Shown piece after piece: positions 6,475-12,667 of a DNA stretch of 12,709 bases. The stretch spans positions 1 through 12,709 of the forward strand of contig CAADUW010000268.1 of NCBI GenBank assembly GCA_900752285.1, given 5' to 3'. Each line of letters opens with the position of its first letter. The stretch's first letter is position 1. Source of the DNA: an uncultured Oscillospiraceae bacterium. Its GTDB lineage: Bacteria; Bacillota; Clostridia; Oscillospirales; Oscillospiraceae. The notes under the pieces were generated by a model that did not search any database, was not told where the DNA came from, and saw only the letters and a list, made by a program, of their open reading frames with translations. The translations under genes and the position numbers were made by a program.

Positions 6475-7197
6475 TCAGATCGGGCGGTCGGTGCGGGCTT
6501 CCCGATGGATCAGCCGGATGACGATCAGATACATTGCGGTGACGAACAGCAGAAAAACTGCCGTAGAGGAGCCGGTTCCCAGCATGCAGCAGGAATCGTA
6601 GACACCATGGAGAAAAACAGGCACAAGATAAGCAAGCACCAGATGAATCCGTCCGGTGGTATATTCCCCAATCCGGAACCGGCGGCGGGCACGGCTGTAG
6701 AAGAAGCCCATGAATACCGAAAATCCCAGATGGCCCGGAATTGCCAGAATCGCCCGGGACATGGCAACGGACAGACCGTAACGGAATATATACAGGATGT
6801 TTTCAAGGCCTGCAAATCCAAGAGATACAAAAGCGGCGTAAACAATGCCGTCAAACCGGCAGTTGAAATTGGGGTCGTTCCAGGTCCTCCGATACAGGAG
6901 CAGATATTTCATCCCTTCCTCTGCTGCCGCGACGACCAGAAATGCCAGATAAAAAACGTAATTGGGACTGCTTTCCGAAACAAATTCTCCCAGAATGCGC
7001 TCGCCGATCCCCTCCAGAACCGAAGCCAGCAGTGCCGCGACCACACCCAGAAGGGCAAGGTTCAGCAGCAGATACCCGGGCTCCTTTTCCACGGAATCCT
7101 GATTGTAAATATAGCGCATCAGGAAAAACGCGGGCAGGAGCGCAGCTCCAATATAAATTGCCAGAAGATAGTAAACGGGAAGTGCAAAAAAGAACAC
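6475..7197 (-). CDS. prsW: PrsW-family intramembrane glutamic protease
   Basis: A 240-residue polytopic membrane protein, about eight hydrophobic segments, carrying the three PrsW motifs in order: EEGMK (93-97, EExxK), FAGLE (128-132, FxxxE) and HGVYD (197-201, HxxxD). PrsW in Bacillus subtilis makes the first cut in the anti-sigma factor RsiW to release an ECF sigma factor under envelope stress. Here no sigma or anti-sigma gene is next to it, so its target is unknown. I chose the GTG at 7197 because TGGAGG precedes it by 9 bases; a TTG at 7215, six codons upstream with a weaker AGGA site, is the alternative. It has its own strong promoter (7264-7292), a hairpin in the leader and a terminator (6375-6425), so it is a single-gene unit. 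Confidence 0.88.
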   Translation of the reverse strand: MFFFALPVYYLLAIYIGAALLPAFFLMRYIYNQDSVEKEPGYLLLNLALLGVVAALLASVLEGIGERILGEFVSESSPNYVFYLAFLVVAAAEEGMKYLLLYRRTWNDPNFNCRFDGIVYAAFVSLGFAGLENILYIFRYGLSVAMSRAILAIPGHLGFSVFMGFFYSRARRRFRIGEYTTGRIHLVLAYLVPVFLHGVYDSCCMLGTGSSTAVFLLFVTAMYLIVIRLIHREARTDRPI

Positions 7198-7217
7198 AGC
7201 AATTCGCCTCCACAAGG

Positions 7218-7260
7218 AACATCCTGTCCGGCAGAAAACAGTGTGAACCTGCCGGATGTT
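7218..7260 (-). promoter_or_regulatory. Stem-loop in the prsW leader
   Basis: AACATCC and GGATGTT (7 bp) form an outer stem. The inner bases GGCAG/CTGCC continue it, with a 5-base bulge and a 14-base loop; alternatively CCGGCAG/CTGCCGG pair alone. The structure sits between the promoter and the start codon. The arm nearest the gene contains AGGATGT, the weaker ribosome binding site, so folding could influence which start is used. Confidence 0.55.
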
Positions 7261-7263
7261 GTC

Positions 7264-7292
7264 ATTTTATGGGATAAATCTCCGTTTGTCAA
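7264..7292 (-). promoter_or_regulatory. Sigma-A promoter of the prsW-like gene
   Basis: On the minus strand TTGACA (complement of 7287-7292) and TAAAAT (complement of 7264-7269) are 17 bases apart, nearly a consensus housekeeping promoter. Transcription would start near 7257. Confidence 0.82.
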
Positions 7293-7308
7293 TTCCTTTT
7301 CACAGATA

Positions 7309-7342
7309 CAGCGCCGTTTCCCGTTTCCGGGGAGCGGCGCTG
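7309..7342 (-). terminator. Hairpin after the flavoprotein gene
   Basis: CAGCGCCG and CGGCGCTG form an 8-bp stem with an inner CCCG/CGGG pairing, starting 4 bases beyond the stop codon at 7347. Read on the minus strand no good U tract follows, so it is a probable but atypical terminator separating this operon from prsW. Confidence 0.5.
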
Positions 7343-7346
7343 AATT

Positions 7347-7964
7347 TTATCGGATGAAGTTTGTAAAAGTTTTGGGTTCCTTCTCCGGAAGCCCGGCGGA
7401 GGTGCGTTCCCGGGCAATGGCCTCCATGAGAAAGGCCATATTCGCGGCAAGGGTGCGCATCATCTGCAAGCCTTCCGCGTCCTGACAGGCTTCTGCGGCG
7501 TTGTTTCCGTGAATACCATTCCAGTACTGCCCGGAAGCAACGGGCATTCCACTGATGGTAAAGAATTTATTCAGCTCGTCAAAGGTGGCAGTCAGTCCGC
7601 CCCGGCGGGCGGAAGCCACGGCCGCGCCGACCTTCATGGTCTTATCAAAGCCTGTGCTGTAGAACAGTCGCTGCAGGACCGAAACCAGCGTACCGTTGGC
7701 GGAGGCGTAATAGACGGGACTGCCAACCACCAAACCGTCTGCCTCCTGAAATTTGGGGGCAAGGGTATTTACAATGTCGTCAAAGACGCATTTGCCTGCC
7801 TTCCGGCAGCCGCCGCAGGCGATACATCCCCGGACGGGAAGATGCCCCACCTGTATCAACTCGGTTTCGATTCCCTGCCGGTGGAATACCGTTTCCATCT
7901 CGTGGAGCGCGGTGTAGGTGGAGCCTTTCGCATGGGGACTTCCGTTCAGAAGCAGTACCTTCAT
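7347..7964 (-). CDS. NADPH-dependent FMN reductase / iron-sulfur flavoprotein-type protein
   Basis: A 205-residue soluble flavodoxin-fold protein. The N-terminal strand ends in the FMN phosphate loop NGSPHAKGST (7-16), and SPVYY (82-86) is the second flavin-contacting segment. Cysteines 47, 50, 53 and 59 give the spacing Cx2Cx2Cx5C, the compact motif that binds [4Fe-4S] in Isf-type flavoproteins, so an electron-transfer role in anaerobic metabolism is likely. Many relatives annotated simply as flavodoxin family have unknown partners. The start is the ATG at 7962-7964 with AAAGGA about 11 bases upstream. It lies 39 bases after the O-acetyltransferase and is probably expressed from the same promoter at 8733-8760. 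Whether a cluster is really bound cannot be told from the sequence alone. Confidence 0.87.
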   Translation of the reverse strand: MKVLLLNGSPHAKGSTYTALHEMETVFHRQGIETELIQVGHLPVRGCIACGGCRKAGKCVFDDIVNTLAPKFQEADGLVVGSPVYYASANGTLVSVLQRLFYSTGFDKTMKVGAAVASARRGGLTATFDELNKFFTISGMPVASGQYWNGIHGNNAAEACQDAEGLQMMRTLAANMAFLMEAIARERTSAGLPEKEPKTFTNFIR

Positions 7965-8003
7965 AAATATCAGATCCTTTCTTTTCCTGTGACAGCGGGC
8001 GAT

Positions 8004-8675
8004 TTAATCGGGATCCCGGTCAGAACCGGAAGCTGCCAGAGCAGCCTGCTCTGCGCACCAGGCATTCCAGAGGGCCCAGTCAATGGTTTTGCCCTTATAA
8101 AAATAAGTACGGTCCTTTTCTCCGATGGGGCGCATTACATGGCAGGGGTTACCGACAGCTACCACGTTGGCGGGAATATCCTTTGTCACAACGCTTCCGG
8201 CACCGATCACAGTGTTGTCGCCGACGGTGACGCCCGGCATGACGATCACGCCAGTGCCCAGCCAGCAGTTTTGCCCGATATGGATCGGCTGATTGTGCTG
8301 GATTCCGTACAGGCGCAGAGAGGGAATGATGGGGTGTCCGGCGGTTGCGAGGGTCACATGGGGGGCGAACATGGTGTGACTGCCGACGTAAATATGGGTG
8401 TCGTCCACACAGGTCAATCCGAAGTTGGCATAAACCCCGTCCCCGAAGTGAACATAATGCCCGCCCCAGTTGGCGTAGAAGGGCGGCTCAATATAGCAGT
8501 TGTCGCCAATCTCAGCGAACATCTGCCGAAGCAGTTCCCCGCGTCTGTGCTGCTCATGCGGGCGGGTGGCGTTGTAATCGTACATCAGTTCCTGACACTG
8601 AAACTGCTCGGTCATAAGGGAATCGTCATTGGGCCAGTAGAGCTGCCCGCTGTGCTGCAATTGACGCTGATCCAT
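8004..8675 (-). CDS. Sugar O-acetyltransferase (maltose/galactoside acetyltransferase family)
   Basis: A 223-residue cytoplasmic left-handed beta-helix acetyltransferase of the LacA/Maa group, which moves acetyl from acetyl-CoA to a sugar hydroxyl. An N-terminal helical Mac domain (about 15-65, with LMTEQFQCQELMYDYN) precedes hexapeptide repeats from about 75 to 182. The catalytic histidine is H114 in AGHP, and N84 in YANFG is the usual substrate-side residue. The C-terminal about 40 residues (from GEKDRTYFY) extend beyond the usual 185-200 residue length. The start is the ATG at 8673-8675, 8 bases after AAGGA; an upstream in-frame ATG would add 17 unrelated residues. First gene of a two-gene operon with the flavoprotein. 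The natural acceptor is unknown; detoxification of non-metabolised sugars is the usual proposal for the family. Confidence 0.92.
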   Translation of the reverse strand: MDQRQLQHSGQLYWPNDDSLMTEQFQCQELMYDYNATRPHEQHRRGELLRQMFAEIGDNCYIEPPFYANWGGHYVHFGDGVYANFGLTCVDDTHIYVGSHTMFAPHVTLATAGHPIIPSLRLYGIQHNQPIHIGQNCWLGTGVIVMPGVTVGDNTVIGAGSVVTKDIPANVVAVGNPCHVMRPIGEKDRTYFYKGKTIDWALWNAWCAEQAALAASGSDRDPD

Positions 8676-8732
8676 GGTGCATCCTTTCTCTGGGGGACGG
8701 AAAGATTGGCAAATTTGACTACCCATATCTGG

Positions 8733-8760
8733 ATTATAATCGGAATTCCGGAAAAAGCAA
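8733..8760 (-). promoter_or_regulatory. Sigma-A promoter of the acetyltransferase-flavoprotein operon
   Basis: On the minus strand TTGCTT and a perfect TATAAT are 16 bases apart, giving a leader of about 50 bases. The -10 is part of the palindrome ATTATAAT, so a TATAAT is also present on the plus strand, but its only -35 candidate (TTGACT) is just 14 bases away. Confidence 0.72.
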
Positions 8761-8809
8761 GGGAGAAAGGAAAAAATGGTAGACGGCTTTCTCCGGGCGT
8801 GCTATACTG

Positions 8810-8818
8810 AAAGTCAGG
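8810..8818 (+). promoter_or_regulatory. Extended -10 promoter of the rlmI-type operon
   Basis: TGCTATACT is an extended -10 element (TGnTATAAT type) about 25 bases before the start codon. No convincing -35 is visible at 16-19 bases, as tolerated for extended -10 promoters. The mRNA would carry a very short leader with the AAGGAAAGG binding site. Confidence 0.6.
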
Positions 8819-8843
8819 AATGCAAAGAAGGAAAGGTCAGTCT

Positions 8844-10133
8844 ATGGAAAGTCAGACAGTGGTAACCTTAAAGCAGGGCGAGGGAAGATATTTTGCTTCC
8901 GGCGGTCTGTGGATCTATGACAATGAGATCGCCTCCATTTCCGGGCGTTTCAAAAACGGAAATGTCGTGTCCGTGCAGGATGTCTCGTCCCGCCCGTTGG
9001 GAAAGGGATTTATCAATCAAAATTCCAAAATTCGGATCCGAATGCTCACAAGAGACCCGGAACAGAGCATTGACAGAGCGTTTTTTCAGCGGCGGGTGCA
9101 AAATGCGTGGTCGTATCGGAAAACGGTTCTGCGCCAGACGGAGCCGTTTACGGGCAGTACTGAGGCAGAACGAATTCTGAAAACCGGTATGGGGAACCTC
9201 GGCATGGAGTACCGGAACGTCAGCTCCTGCCGTCTGATTTTTGGGGAAGCGGATTTCCTGCCCGGCTTTGTGGTGGACAAGTATTCCGACGTGCTGGTGG
9301 TTCAGTGCCTTGCGCTGGGCATGGAGCCATTCAGAGACCTGCTGATTTCCCTGCTGAAAGAGGCACTTCAGGAGGACGGGATCCGGATTCGGGGCGTATT
9401 TGAGCGGAGTGATGCCGGAGAGCGGAAAAAGGAAGGGCTTCTCCCGGTCAAACGCTTTCTGGGGGATGCCTTTGACCCCCATGTGGAGATCGTGGAAAAC
9501 GGCGTCATTTATCTGGTGGATGTGGAGAACGGCCAGAAAACCGGCTTTTTTCTGGACCAGAAGTATAACCGCCTTGCCATGCAGCGGATCTGCACCGGGC
9601 AGAAGGCGCTGGACTGCTTCACCCACATGGGCACCTTCGCACTGAATGCGGGGCTTGCCGGTGCAGAATCGGTTCTGGGGCTGGACATTTCCGAGTATGC
9701 CCTGTCTCAGGCGGAGGAAAACGCTCGCCGGAACGGGCTTGCGGAGCGGGTCACCTTCCGGTGCGCCAATGTTCTGGAGGAGCTTCCCCGAATGGCGGCG
9801 GCAGGGGAGCGGTATGACGTGGTGATTCTGGATCCACCTGCCTTTACCAAGTCCCGGGAAGCAACAAAAAATGCCATCCGGGGCTATCGGGAGGTCAACA
9901 TCAACGGGTTGAAGCTGGTGAAAAACGGAGGATATCTGGCAACCTGCTCCTGTTCCCACTTCATGACCCAGGAGCTTCTGGCAAAGACCATCCGGGAAGC
10001 GGCGAGAATTGCCCACAGGCGTCTGCGGCAGGTGGAATTCCGCACCCAGTCCATGGATCACCCCATTTTATGGGCGGCAGAGGAGAGCTATTACCTGAAG
10101 TTTTTCATTTTTCAGGTTGTGGATGATGCCTGA
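8844..10133 (+). CDS. rlmI: Class I SAM-dependent rRNA methyltransferase, RlmI type
   Basis: A 429-residue cytoplasmic enzyme related to E. coli RlmI, which methylates C5 of cytosine 1962 in 23S rRNA. An N-terminal PUA-like RNA-binding domain (about 5-80) is followed by the central domain with CRLIFGEADFLPGFVVDKY (129-147) and the Rossmann methyltransferase domain: NGQKTGFFLDQKYNR (229-243), DCFTHMGTFALNAG (257-270) for SAM binding, DPPAFTK (330-336) and TCSCSH (367-372) with the likely catalytic cysteine. Family members are about 396 residues. The excess falls near residues 96-126, where the usual short link between YRK and CRLIFGEAD is replaced by about 30 extra residues. The start is the ATG at 8844 with AAGGAAAGG upstream; an earlier ATG at 8820 lacks its own site. 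First gene of a four-gene operon. The exact target base is inferred from the family. Confidence 0.88.
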   Translation: MESQTVVTLKQGEGRYFASGGLWIYDNEIASISGRFKNGNVVSVQDVSSRPLGKGFINQNSKIRIRMLTRDPEQSIDRAFFQRRVQNAWSYRKTVLRQTEPFTGSTEAERILKTGMGNLGMEYRNVSSCRLIFGEADFLPGFVVDKYSDVLVVQCLALGMEPFRDLLISLLKEALQEDGIRIRGVFERSDAGERKKEGLLPVKRFLGDAFDPHVEIVENGVIYLVDVENGQKTGFFLDQKYNRLAMQRICTGQKALDCFTHMGTFALNAGLAGAESVLGLDISEYALSQAEENARRNGLAERVTFRCANVLEELPRMAAAGERYDVVILDPPAFTKSREATKNAIRGYREVNINGLKLVKNGGYLATCSCSHFMTQELLAKTIREAARIAHRRLRQVEFRTQSMDHPILWAAEESYYLKFFIFQVVDDA

Positions 10134-10157
10134 AATGAAACAGGAGAGAACATTTGC

Positions 10158-10730
10158 ATGAAAACCGTTTATCTGGTTCGCCACGGCGAAACGCTGTTTA
10201 ATGTGATGGAAAAGAATCAGGGGCAGTGCGATTCTCCATTGACGGAGAAGGGAATCCGGCAGGCACAGGCTGCGGCGGCGTGGTTCCGTGCCCGGAATAT
10301 TTCCTTTGGGGAGGTCTACTGCTCAACCTCGGAACGGGCCTGTGATACGGCGGAGATCATTTCCGGGGGTATGCCTTATACCCGCTGCAAGGGGCTCAGG
10401 GAGATCGCTCTGGGCACAAAGGAAGCCAGCCCCACTTCAGAGAATCCCATATATCCCTATGGGGATTTCTTTATTCCCTACGGCGGGGAGGGACTGGACG
10501 CGGTCACGGCCCGTATTTGCCGGACTATGGAGGAGATCGCCCGGAACAGTCAGAAGGATCCTGTGCTGGTGGTTTCCCACGGCGTTGCCATACTTCGCTT
10601 TCTGGAGACCCTTCTTTCCCCGGAGCAGTGCGGAAGACGGGTGCTTGGAAATTGCGGTATCGTCTGCCTGAGCTGGCAGGACGATACCTTTACCGTGGAT
10701 CGGATTGTGGATCCCAACGGCAGAAGCTGA
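10158..10730 (+). CDS. Histidine phosphatase family protein
   Basis: A 190-residue cytoplasmic phosphatase of the phosphoglycerate-mutase-like superfamily. The phospho-acceptor is H9 in VRHGET (7-12), with R8 beside it, R60 in STSERA and the second histidine H141 in VVSHG. E82 in LREI is a candidate general acid. These residues support a working phosphatase rather than a mutase, but the substrate (small phospho-metabolite, cobalamin intermediate, sugar phosphate) cannot be assigned, and no cobalamin genes are near. An AGGAGA site precedes the ATG by about 10 bases. It lies 24 bases after the methyltransferase gene and 12 bases before the DUF3783 gene, consistent with co-transcription. Confidence 0.9.
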   Translation: MKTVYLVRHGETLFNVMEKNQGQCDSPLTEKGIRQAQAAAAWFRARNISFGEVYCSTSERACDTAEIISGGMPYTRCKGLREIALGTKEASPTSENPIYPYGDFFIPYGGEGLDAVTARICRTMEEIARNSQKDPVLVVSHGVAILRFLETLLSPEQCGRRVLGNCGIVCLSWQDDTFTVDRIVDPNGRS

Positions 10731-10742
10731 CAGGAGTACCAT

Positions 10743-11123
10743 ATGGAACCAACCTTATTGACCTATTCGCTGATGCCTCCGGTACAGCTGCTGGTGGAAA
10801 GTCTCTGCCGAAATCTTGGCATCCGGTGTGTGCCGGTACCGCCCGAAAAGCAGGGACTGTCCCTTGGGGCCCTTCTGGGACTTCTGCCGGAACAGCCCGG
10901 CGGAAAGGCTGTGCCCGGCGCCATGCTGGTAATGGCATTCTTTGACGGAAAGCTGCTGAATGACTTTCTGGAGGCCTATCGGGCAATGGAAATTCCACCC
11001 ATTTCTCATAAGGCCATGCTGACCCTGACGAACACGGTCTGGACGGGAGAGGCACTTTATGAAAACATTTCCCGGGAAATGGCTGCCGTCCGGCAGAGCG
11101 GGAAGAAAAAACAGGAGGGATAA
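10743..11123 (+). CDS. DUF3783 domain-containing protein
   Basis: A 126-residue soluble protein. The middle and end (about 58-112: AMLVMAFFDGKLLNDFLEAYR, then ISHKAMLTLTNTVWTGEALY in two parts) match the small DUF3783 domain of unknown function, common in Clostridia. The N-terminal half starts with SLMPPVQLLVESLCRNLGIR, typical of these proteins, in which a short alpha/beta unit precedes the domain. The tail is basic (GKKKQEG). The AGGAG site lies 6 bases before the ATG. The gene sits 12 bases after the histidine phosphatase and only 2 bases before the beta-glucosidase start, so it is almost certainly in the same transcript. No catalytic motif or membrane segment is visible. Confidence 0.78.
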   Translation: MEPTLLTYSLMPPVQLLVESLCRNLGIRCVPVPPEKQGLSLGALLGLLPEQPGGKAVPGAMLVMAFFDGKLLNDFLEAYRAMEIPPISHKAMLTLTNTVWTGEALYENISREMAAVRQSGKKKQEG

Positions 11124-11125
11124 TT

Positions 11126-12472
11126 ATGGGCTTTTCCGCGGATTTTCTCTGGGGCGCGGCGACGGCTGCCTATCAGGTGGAGGGCGCCTATCGGGAGGAC
11201 GGAAAGGGAATGGGCATCTGGGATGCCCTGTATCCCGGTCATGTTCTGCATAATGACAACGGCAATGTTGCCTGTGACCAGTACCACCGGTTCCGGGAGG
11301 ATATTGCCATCATGAAGTCTCTGGGGCTGAAGGCCTACCGATTTTCCGTCAGCTGGCCCAGAGTCATGCCGGGGGAGGGGACGGTGAACCGGGCCGGACT
11401 TGCCTACTATTCCCGGCTGGTGGATGCGCTGCTGGAAGCAGGAATCGAGCCGATGGTCACCCTGTTCCACTGGAATCTGCCCATGTGGGTCCACGAGAAA
11501 GGCGGCTGGGGCTGGGACGGAGTTTCGGAAGCTTTCCGGGACTATGCCCGGGTAGTAACGGAGGCGCTGTCGGATCGGGTCACGTACTGGATGACCCTGA
11601 ATGAGCCTTGCTGCTTTATCGGTCTTGGCTATATGCTGGGACTTCACGCACCCTTTGAAGGAAGTACGGCAAGCTGGAATGATCCCGGCAAGCGGGAGGA
11701 AAATCAAAAACGGCTGGGGGTGCTGACCCGCAACACGCTCCTTGCCCACGGAAAAGCGGTGCAGGAGATCCGGCTGCACGCAAAGAAGCCGCCGAAGGTG
11801 GGGCTGGCTCTGAACGGAACGCTGTACGGTCCCCGGGCTGATACACCGGAAGCCGTTGAAGAGGCACGGATGCGAACCTTTGCAGGTGACGGAAATTTTG
11901 GTGATGTGCACTGGTGGGCAGACCCCATGATCCTGGGCAGACCCACGCCCATACAGCAGGGCTTTCTGACGGAGGCAGATCTGCGGGTGATCCACCGGAA
12001 ACTGGATTTCTTCGGCTATAACAGCTATCATCTGAGTAACTTTGGTGATGATGCCGGAACCAATCCGGAGGTACGTCCCGGCATGCCACGGACGGCAATG
12101 GACTGGCCCATTACGCCGGAGGCTCTCCGTTGGGCGTCCCGCTTCTTCTATGACCGGTACAATCTGCCTATTCTCATTACGGAGAACGGTATGGCAAACT
12201 GCGACTTCGTCATGCACGACGGGCATGTTCACGATCCCCAGCGCACCGAGTACATCCGTGGATACCTGGCAGGACTGAAAAAAACCGCAGACGAAGGCGT
12301 GCCCGTCATTGGTTATCTCTACTGGTCCCTGCTGGATAACTTTGAGTGGGCGTTTGGCTATGATAGGCGGTTCGGGCTGGTTTACGTGGATTATCAGACC
12401 CAGAAACGAACCGTCAAGGATTCCGCATGGGAATATGCCGCAATTGTCGCGGCAAACGGAGAAAGTCTCTAA
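11126..12472 (+). CDS. GH1 beta-glucosidase
   Basis: A 448-residue cytoplasmic glycoside hydrolase family 1 enzyme, full length, no signal peptide. FLWGAATAAYQVEG (7-20) is the N-terminal family signature. The acid/base is E160 in TLNEP and the nucleophile E353 in ITENG. The aglycone and sugar-contacting residues sit in HW (115-116), NYS-like YNS (298-300) and SLLDNFEWAFGY (401-412). The FEWAFGY segment is that of beta-glucosidases acting on free beta-glucosides; the phosphate-binding Ser-Lys-Tyr set of 6-phospho-beta-glucosidases is not seen. AGGAGG lies 8 bases before the ATG and overlaps the end of the DUF3783 gene. No sugar transporter or regulator is next to it. Its stop codon touches the dispersed repeat at 12473. 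Likely role: hydrolysis of imported cellobiose or plant beta-glucosides. Confidence 0.95.
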   Translation: MGFSADFLWGAATAAYQVEGAYREDGKGMGIWDALYPGHVLHNDNGNVACDQYHRFREDIAIMKSLGLKAYRFSVSWPRVMPGEGTVNRAGLAYYSRLVDALLEAGIEPMVTLFHWNLPMWVHEKGGWGWDGVSEAFRDYARVVTEALSDRVTYWMTLNEPCCFIGLGYMLGLHAPFEGSTASWNDPGKREENQKRLGVLTRNTLLAHGKAVQEIRLHAKKPPKVGLALNGTLYGPRADTPEAVEEARMRTFAGDGNFGDVHWWADPMILGRPTPIQQGFLTEADLRVIHRKLDFFGYNSYHLSNFGDDAGTNPEVRPGMPRTAMDWPITPEALRWASRFFYDRYNLPILITENGMANCDFVMHDGHVHDPQRTEYIRGYLAGLKKTADEGVPVIGYLYWSLLDNFEWAFGYDRRFGLVYVDYQTQKRTVKDSAWEYAAIVAANGESL

Positions 12473-12571
12473 GGCACCACCGCACAATTGCGTCTGCGAG
12501 TCTCCGCCGCCTTTTTGCCCCACTTCTTCAGTTTGAAAAACGAGAAATACATACAGGAGACTGTCAAAAAA
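12473..12571 (-). repeat. Long dispersed repeat module, right copy (inverted)
   Basis: Bases 12473-12558 are the inverted copy of 101-186 with four mismatches in 86. The linked TTTTTTGACAG element follows at 12561-12571 with a 2-base rather than 7-base spacer. The module starts at the first base after the beta-glucosidase stop codon. A stop-free frame crosses it, but without ribosome binding site or recognisable domain. Confidence 0.88.
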
Positions 12572-12590
12572 GGGCTTTGCCCTTTTTTGA
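12564..12590 (+). terminator. Terminator-like hairpin in the right repeat
   Basis: A perfect 12-bp stem, TCAAAAAAGGGC and GCCCTTTTTTGA, closes a TTT loop. With its T run in the right arm it could terminate the beta-glucosidase operon (plus strand) and also works on the minus strand. It overlaps the TTTTTTGACAG repeat element. Confidence 0.6.
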
Positions 12591-12617
12591 GAAAAGGATT
12601 GCAGTCTGCCACGCGCA

Positions 12618-12646
12618 CGATTTGTACGCCTTTGGCGTACAAATCG
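12618..12646. repeat. Perfect short-loop palindrome in the right repeat
   Basis: CGATTTGTACGCC and its complement form a 13-bp perfect stem with a TTT loop. It is not present in the left cluster, where a different hairpin (50-71) lies in the comparable place, so these palindromes look like exchangeable modules. Confidence 0.7.
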
Positions 12647-12667
12647 CACACTTGCAGCCTGAGTTGT

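Noticed and set aside
8715..8740. A plus-strand promoter made of TTGACT and TATAAT upstream of the methyltransferase
   Set aside because: The spacing is only 14 bases, too short for sigma-A; the TATAAT fits the minus-strand promoter better, and an extended -10 lies closer to the gene.
7509..8810. A 433-codon plus-strand frame opposite the flavoprotein and acetyltransferase genes
   Set aside because: It overlaps two minus-strand genes with clear active-site motifs and has no motif or ribosome binding site of its own.
10158..10730. Assignment of the histidine phosphatase as CobC or phosphoglycerate mutase
   Set aside because: Only the general superfamily motifs are visible, and no cobalamin or glycolysis genes are nearby.
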